Positions 57,681-64,000 of a DNA stretch of 64,000 nt are shown piece by piece. The number at the start of each line of letters is the position of its first letter. Within the stretch, counting starts at the first letter, position 1. A program made the translations under genes and the position numbers. The stretch lies in the NCBI GenBank assembly GCA_023630585.1, contig CM042558.1:4330800-4394799 (forward strand), given 5' to 3'. The stretch is from Cranoglanis bouderius (taxonomy: Eukaryota; Chordata; Actinopteri; Siluriformes; Cranoglanididae). The notes under the pieces were generated by a model, which saw only the letters and a program-made list of their open reading frames with translations, did no database searches and had not been told where the DNA came from.

Positions 57681-59683
57681 TCTTTTTTTTTTTTTTTTTT
57701 TGCGGAAAACTACTTGAGTCGGCGAAATTGCAATTGCATTGCAGGTCTTTGGCTGAATGTGCGTTGTGATGACATCAAATGGCCCTTCAGTAATTTTTTT
57801 TTTTTTTAAATCTGAATTTTGCAGACTTTGCTGGATTTTGCATTAAGTCCTGCCATTGCAAAAATCCCCAAATCCCGGAGGGACTGATCCATAGTAGCCA
57901 TGTCTGTAGGCTGTGAAGCAGATTGGGAACTGTGGTTTGACACATTTGTAGTCTACGATGCATTCTGGGAGTTGTAGTATGGCACCGAATCCAGGGCTGA
58001 CATGACACCGCAAAGGCAAGAAAAGTATATTTATGATCAGATTTACCTGAAAAGAATGTAAATGGCAGAATACACCAAGTCACAACTTGCTCTGTCCGTC
58101 TTGCCTTCGATTATATTTAAACAGTTATTGCTACCTTGTTATCAATACAAGCACAAAACTAGTTTTAACATGGTAGAAAAATATAACACAAAAAAATATG
58201 GTTTAAAAATGCAGTAATTTTTCTACACTCTGTACATTGGTGGACAACATGGACATGACATTGCTTGCTCTTGGCTGCAGGCTCTTCTGCATGCCACGGT
58301 AGGTCTAAAATATAAATAAGCCTCAAGAAACCTGGGACTGTGAATATTTAAATCGGGATGTGTTTTAGTGATGTGCCCCTTGCCTCTCTCATTAGAAATG
58401 CACAGTGCATTTGACCTTTGCACTAAAGCTGCTGTAGTAAAGCTGAAGCGATCTCATTACGTTATAATGACCACGCACCTGTCCAACTTGAGGTCTGCTA
58501 AATAGCAAAGACTCAGTATGTAAAGCTCAGTACGTTTCTGTAAGGTGAACGATCCACCTTTGTGTCGTTTCCTCAGGAAAAAACGGCTAAATAATTCCGA
58601 GTGCGTCTTAGATGAAGCTAACCTTGAAAAGCTCTGTCCTTGTGAGCTCTTTGCTCTAAAACCTTGGCCTCTGGTCACTGATAAAGCTATCTTCCTCACT
58701 CAGAGACAAGAATCTCAATCTTTTCGATCTCAATCACCCATTTTAAAACCTCCAAACATGCCTACTGCTTTCAGGACCGTTTTCACACTCACTAAACATC
58801 ATCAACATAGAAATTCCTCCACGTAGTACGTTCTTGGTCGTTCTGTTTACGCTCACACAGCCAGGTGATGAGGTTGCACCAAGCAAAAGAATAACCATGC
58901 TGTCTTCTGTGTTCAGCCTAATGTTCGCTCATGCTTTAGATTTCCAGAGAAATCATAGCATGACACAATATTCTAACACTTTGCGGAAACTCACAGATGT
59001 GTCAATATGTCAAATGTCGCATCTTCTGCATATTTGACCCCTTTCCAACAGTGTCTATATGATGTCGAGTTACTGTTTTTGTAGACCTGCCTTCTTTTAA
59101 CACCACCTTCTCTTAATTACACAAGGATTGCTTTTCTTTCTAGCCTTCTTCTTCCTAAGTATACTTATTCCTGCTGACAATCTGGCATATGAGTGAGATG
59201 CATATTCTCAGTCGGAGTCTATTTCAAACAGTATAAGACCAGTTTAGGTAGACTGCAGAAGCGTATAATCATGCCAGCAGTTCTTATGTAAGGTATTCTA
59301 TAAGGTGTTTCTATTCCTATTTCTGTCAAATTTCTCTCTTTTATTGTTTTTATATTGTCTTTTCTCGTTTTTTTGTTTTTTTTTTGTATTTGTGCTCAAT
59401 TTTAGTCCATATATACTGCAATATTTTTCTGTTTGTGTTAGACGGTAATGAATTTATTATACAGGAATGCAGTATGTAAAAAAATTTGGTTCCATTTGAT
59501 TTCATTTGATTTGAATTGTTGCTGTTTTCAAAGAAGTATTGGCTTAGGTGCCTTCAGTAAGTTTTTGTCAGCATCTTTTTATTATTTGTTTATGGCAAAA
59601 AATGAAATCGCTTTATTTGTTCTAGTTCTCTAGAGTCGGGTATTGAGTATTAACTCAAGCAAAATGAGACCTTTGATTAGTGA

Positions 59684-59719
<36 letters not shown>

Positions 59720-60061
59720 TTTGTATGTAATCATCAGCATCTTAAATCTAATGTGGGCAGCTACAAAAAGTCAGGGGAGGGAAGACAGCAGTGGAGAAGT
59801 GTAGGTGAACTTAAGAATACTGAAAACAAGTCAGCCTGCTGCGTATTTGCTGATGTTGGACGACCGGCCGTGAGATGATGAGAAACTGAAGAAGAACCTG
59901 AATGACTTCCCTGGAAAAAACATTGTCCATATGTAGATATGAAATCCTGCATGACCAAGTACAGGAAAGGTGTATGTATTTCCATACAGAGTGATCAGAG
60001 ATTTCTCACAGGAAACATTTCCAGCAATCTGTAGAAACTAAACTTTGGTGATGAGCATCCA
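57681..60061. other. Non-coding, with a (CA)n array
   Basis: T tracts at 57681-57700 and 57795-57807, (CA)n at 59688-59717, and a 51-base repeat copy at 59019-59069. The 93-codon frame at 58545-58826 has no recognisable motif. Confidence 0.5.
59019..59069. repeat. 51-base exact inverted copy of 1145-1195
   Basis: GCATCTTCTGCATATTTGAC to ..CTATATGATGTCGAG is the exact reverse complement of 1145-1195. Similarity stops on both sides. Confidence 0.9.
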
Positions 60062-60355
60062 TCTGTCATGGAATGGAGCTGGAGGCGGATGCAAGTGCAG
60101 ATTTTGTTTATGACAAGTGAAACACGCCATGAAACAGAAACGAGGAGTAGCTAGGCAAGGTAACAGCTTAAACATAGCATGAGTAGGAGACAGCGACAGA
60201 CAACAGAAGACGAAAGCTTGACACCGAGTTCATGACTTAAATACTAGTGCTCATTAAACAAACGTGGATCAGGTGCAAAGTCATGTGACGTGAGCGTTGT
60301 TATCATGTGAGGTGCAGCGGCTGATGGGAGTCATAGTCATGACACCATGACACCA
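60062..60355. mobile_element. Dispersed repeat, second copy
   Basis: GTCATGGAATGGAGCTGGAG, GCGGATGCAAGTGCAGATTT, AACGTGGATCAGGTGCAAAG, ending GATGGGAGTCATAGTCATGA with CACCATGACACCAT. Related to 57280-57680. Confidence 0.45.
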
Positions 60356-60569
60356 TCCATAAAGAGAATTCTGTTAAATATGCCAAGATTTGAATAAGAA
60401 ACTAATCGAATTCAAATTCGATACCATACAACATGTTGGTGTCTTGATACGATGCATCTTCAACACTTTCATAGCAAAAATAGGTATTTGCCCTAATATG
60501 TGACTTAGTTTTCCTTCTTCAATTGATTAAACTGTTCGACATTACAAAAGTTTGACAATGACACAGTTT

Positions 60570-60759
60570 TTACATTTATGGCATTTGGCAGATGTATTTA
60601 TCCTGAGCAGCTTCCATTCGTCTCATTTATACAACTGACCACTTCAGGGCTAAGGGCTTTGGACCCAGTAGTAACAGCTTGAGACTGCATTGGGTTTTGA
60701 ACTCACAACCTTCCCATCAGAAGGCCAATGTCTTAACCACTGAGCTACCAGTTCTACCA
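60570..60759 (-). mobile_element. tRNA-derived SINE with TACATTTATGGCATTTGGC end
   Basis: Minus-strand reading: CTGGTAGCTCAGTGGTTAAG (A box TAGCTCAGTGG), GGTTGTGAGTTCAAAACCC (B box), then GGGTCCAAAGCCCTTAGCCC and the end GCCAAATGCCATAAATGTA. Complete copy. The head is close to family B but the tail differs. Confidence 0.85.
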
Positions 60760-63032
60760 GTGCCTGTGTTTTTTTTTTGTTTTTTTTTTTTGGCTTTTTT
60801 TTTGTTAACGAAACAAAAGCTGTGCTTTATAATGCAACAAAATTAAACATGGCTAATTAAACATTAGCTCTCTGGCCAAGCTTTCACTGATGTGGCTCTC
60901 AGGAGGGCGTCTTTGAAGCGCAGGGCTTTTATTTCCCATTCTGATGTCAGCAAGTTGTGCAAATAGGGTCTCATATGCAGCTATGAATATCACAATTCTT
61001 TAACTTGGACTGAACCAGCAAGGAAAGGCTGCCTGTTTGCAGATGTGCGTTGCTTCATGTTTTCGACTAGTTCCACCAACACAGGGTGATATGCAGTAAT
61101 TCAACATAACTCAAACTAGTAATTAGAAAATCATTTCAAATAAATTTATGTATAAGCAATGAAATCACGTTTTTGATGAGAAACTAAATATTTTTATCTA
61201 AACTATACGGAAAATGTCATCTTAAATCTGACCGACCACATATTCCTTTTTTCCCCAACTTTGTAGGTCAGAGGAGATGAGGGTTAAAAGAAGAAAAGAG
61301 GAAAATAATGAGAGGAGATGGGAGGTTGAAGCTTTGTCTAATAGGAGGTTGGAGTCTCTTAGGAGAGTGAGTTATAACCATCAACTAGCTAGACACTACA
61401 GAGGATGTTCAGTTCAACTGTAATGTTTACCCAGTTGACCAGTAAGGTGATAGATAGATAGGCCATAATAATGTAAGGTTTATTCTGGGAAATTACATTA
61501 AGAGAATAGTATTTAATAGATATATTCATAAGCTATGACAAGTGTCATTGGTATGAAGCACCATGTCTGAGATATACATACGCAAAGCTGTGGTGTCACC
61601 ACTGCCAAGACAGGAGATAGAAAAGCAGCTGTTGCAGAATTCCCTGGAGTGATCCATACAGGATGAAGCCTTGGAGAGAATCCAAGGCTGAGATGAAATC
61701 AGCTTTCTGGACAGCAGCTTGTCAGTTCCAGAGCCAACCTGTGACCACTGTCTGAGATTGGAACACCTGTTGTGGATCGGTACATGCTGAAAAAGAAGGA
61801 GCAGTGGCTAAAATGTATCAAGATATACAAATGAAGTGCATCTGAGAAGAAAGAAGAAGACTTGGAAGACTGAAAACCTCCATAGACATATTAAACAAAC
61901 ACTTAACATGCACTGTATTTTCCTGAGCAGATAGGCTATCTGTCTTCCATCGTGGTGTGACCTCTACTACTGTGGAACTGCAGAACGGGCTGCATTTGCA
62001 ATTACCAAGGTTGGAGAACACACTGAATGAAAATTGGTGACCTGTGTGGTTTTTCTGGCTTGACTACTTCAGAAAATTCAAAAACTTTAGGACTGAATGG
62101 TTATACGTTCATTCATTTAACAACAGACATTGTCATAAAGCAGCTTTATTGCAGTTTTCTGCGTAACTGAAACCCATTATTGTTGACTAGATAAATGCAA
62201 ACTATATAGTTCATATCCTCAAATGAACCTCACAAACACGCATACAGTATATAAAAATACATACATTCACAGATGGATCCCAGTTGTTCAGAAGCATCAT
62301 GAAGCATCATAGACACATGGGACAGATGTTTTAGTGGCTGAATGTAACATTTTGCAGTTGTACAATACAACACACCATTTGTAGACTAGAGTCACATCCG
62401 GTATGAAGTTCACAGCTTTACTCTTTGTAAATGCATCTGTACCTCCACTGTGCCTGTGTGTGGTTGTGTGTGAACACTAATGGTAGGTAGTACAGAAATG
62501 AGTCACTGTCGAAATTTCTCTGTCAGTAAAATTTTTTAAAAATTCATTAATCGAGCAAAACTGGGCTCATACAAGCAACTTGTGAATTTGACCTATATGC
62601 TATTTGTTGCAAAACTGCTTATTGTGTCTAGAACCAAGGCAGTACTGTTAGTGAAAGCCATGAGATAAATTACATGACTAGATAGCTAGTGTATTTAAGG
62701 ATTTGGTTGTGAAGACAACAGTGTTCTCACAAGGCATGGCATCTATGAACCCAGGCAACCCATTTATCTGAAATTAAACATATATACATATATTTACATG
62801 CAAATTGTTTTCTATCTAACGTCAAGCCACAGCATCCTACCAAATAGGCCCCGCCACTTCCCAACAACTAGTTAATTCAATCCCAGTCTAACTACTGAAA
62901 CTTCACCATTTCATTAATTCATTAATACCAGGTTCAGTTTTTCTGAGAATGCTTTTGTACAGACAGAAAGCTGCAAGGTAACAATAAGCTCTTATTATAT
63001 TTGGTATTAGCATTAAAATCACAACTGACTCG
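60760..63032. other. Non-coding, nothing recognised
   Basis: Poly-T at 60771-60803. CAACAGACATTGTCATAAAG (62122) resembles a widespread fish repeat fragment. No exon or transposase seen. Confidence 0.45.
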
Positions 63033-63168
63033 ACACTGATGACACCAGCCCATCATAAGGCATCATTCACACCCACGTTCACACACTCATTCACACCTAG
63101 GGGCGTATCTAGACCACATACTGCCATGTATTTGCAAGGTGGGAGGAAACTGGAGGAAACCCACAAAT
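63033..63168 (-). mobile_element. SINE family C fragment
   Basis: Plus strand: CACACTCATTCACACCTAGG, GGCGTATCTAGACCACATAC and GGTGGGAGGAAACTGGAGG, the reverse complement of the SINE body seen at 35700-35965. Confidence 0.65.
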
Positions 63169-63364
63169 GATGATAATTCAATTTTAGGGGCCACGTTTTT
63201 TCCATCTCTCTGTCAGAATGAAGAAGGATACTTTTCTAACTGGGCCTTTAACACTAATCTATGTTTTTTATTGACTGACCCCTTCATTTGTTAAATGAAA
63301 CTAGGGTAATGCAAGATTTTATCTCTGTCATCTATGTCTAACAGCATTAGCTAGATTAAAGTTA

Positions 63365-63637
63365 TTAAAATGTGTACATTAATAGGCACATTGATATACT
63401 TGTCACTGTGACTATAAAATTAGCAAATAATTTGGTCCCTGAAGCAGCGATGCAACCCCAAACCATAACATTTCCATCACTGTGCTTCAGAGTTGGTATG
63501 AGGTGCTTCTCCTGAAAAGCTGTCTTTGGTCTGCGCCAGATTTGTCTGCTGTTACTGTGGCCAAACAACTCTATCTTTGATTTGTCTATCCAGAGCACAT
63601 TATTCCAAAATTGAGTTCTCCCACCTTGGCAAACCAT
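63365..63637 (-). pseudogene. Tc1 transposase core fragment
   Basis: The frame from 63637 reads FWNNVLWIDKSKIELFGHSN (first catalytic Asp in DKSKIELFG, Glu of the usual DE(S/T)K replaced by Lys), WRRPKTAFQEKHLIPTLKHS, then DGNVMVWGCIAASGTK, and ends before the second Asp. The sequence to its right belongs to a different Tc1 family, so this is a chimeric scrap without inverted repeats. Confidence 0.8.
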
Positions 63638-63644
63638 GTCTTCA

Positions 63645-63760
63645 TGGACCTCACTTTGTGCACACGGGCATTGTCATGCTGGAACAGGTTTGGGCCTCTT
63701 AACTCCACATATGGGTGTGATGATTAGGCGTTCACATACTTTTTGCTGTATATTTTTTAT
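63645..63760 (-). mobile_element. Fragment of another Tc1 family (TTGGCCATATAGTG-type end)
   Basis: CATGTCTTCATGGACCTCACTTTGTGCAC, CATTGTCATGCTGGAACAGG and CACATATGGGTGTGATGATT, then CACATACTTTTTGCTGTATA. This is the C-terminal and terminal arm text of a common fish Tc1 family, with most of the gene deleted. Confidence 0.6.
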
Positions 63761-64000
63761 AGCTGTTTTGTATTAAAGTAACAAACAGGCATTTGTTGCA
63801 TCAGCAAGATACAATGTAAGCTGTTGCAATGCTCCAAGGCTCAGTACAGACCATTAGAATGAACCAGGCTGCTTGGTCATTTTTGTGGTAAACTTGTGTC
63901 ACCAACTAACCATGTACAAGTTTGATGTGACAGACAGGTGAAAGCTCAGATTTTAATTTTATGACAGTGATGTCAAATTACTGGAGCAAATACTGCATCA
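63761..64000. other. Right edge, nothing recognised
   Basis: Unique-looking non-coding sequence. Confidence 0.4.

Noticed and set aside
58545..58826. 93-codon + frame
   Set aside because: No family motif, no matched splice pair, and overlapped by a similar-length minus frame.

Overview
This is about 64 kb of vertebrate nuclear DNA, almost certainly from a teleost fish. The reasons are a very high density of Tc1/mariner elements of several families, tRNA-derived SINEs of fish type, long dinucleotide microsatellites, and exons with GT/AG splice sites. An otophysan such as a catfish fits the repeat set, but that is a guess.

The host gene I can support is on the + strand. Two phase-matched coding exons (18524-18595 and 20556-20750) encode the N-terminal region of a TANC-family postsynaptic scaffold, best matched to tanc2. 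Everything downstream looks like a large intron or introns of that gene. I did not find the usual first coding exon or the next downstream exon. A possible alternative first coding exon at 37148-37226 ends in the same splice phase (1) as the 20556-20750 exon. It lies in a CT-rich, promoter-like block with an RFX X-box-like palindrome.

Layout: 0-1 kb, a young Tc1 copy with an uninterrupted transposase frame running off the left edge. 1-14.3 kb, layered old repeats (a hAT-like shell holding a Tc1 and a SINE, a MITE, a DIRS-like reverse transcriptase remnant, SINEs, compound microsatellites, an old Tc1 C-terminus). 15-21 kb, the tanc2 exons. 22-27 kb, SINEs, a dispersed repeat, and a Tc1-within-Tc1 nest whose inner copy carries a locally templated 104-bp insertion. 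27.7-29 kb, repeat-poor sequence that looks conserved. 30.8-31.7 kb, an internally deleted Tc1. 32.5-34.8 kb, a TTCTA-type pentanucleotide array with higher-order duplications. 36.3-37.3 kb, a perfect palindrome and the promoter-like block. 40 kb, a Harbinger-type Myb/SANT fragment. 42-49.3 kb, three more Tc1 families, two of them nested. 49.6-55.9 kb, SINEs, a LINE fragment and a Tc1 inside a hAT-like shell. 56-64 kb, mostly unremarkable intron with a few repeats and Tc1 scraps at the right edge.

Most long open frames here are transposase pieces, microsatellite translations or chance frames. Apart from tanc2 I see no other host protein gene, no RNA gene and no CRISPR array. Assignments rest on motif recognition by eye; no search was run.
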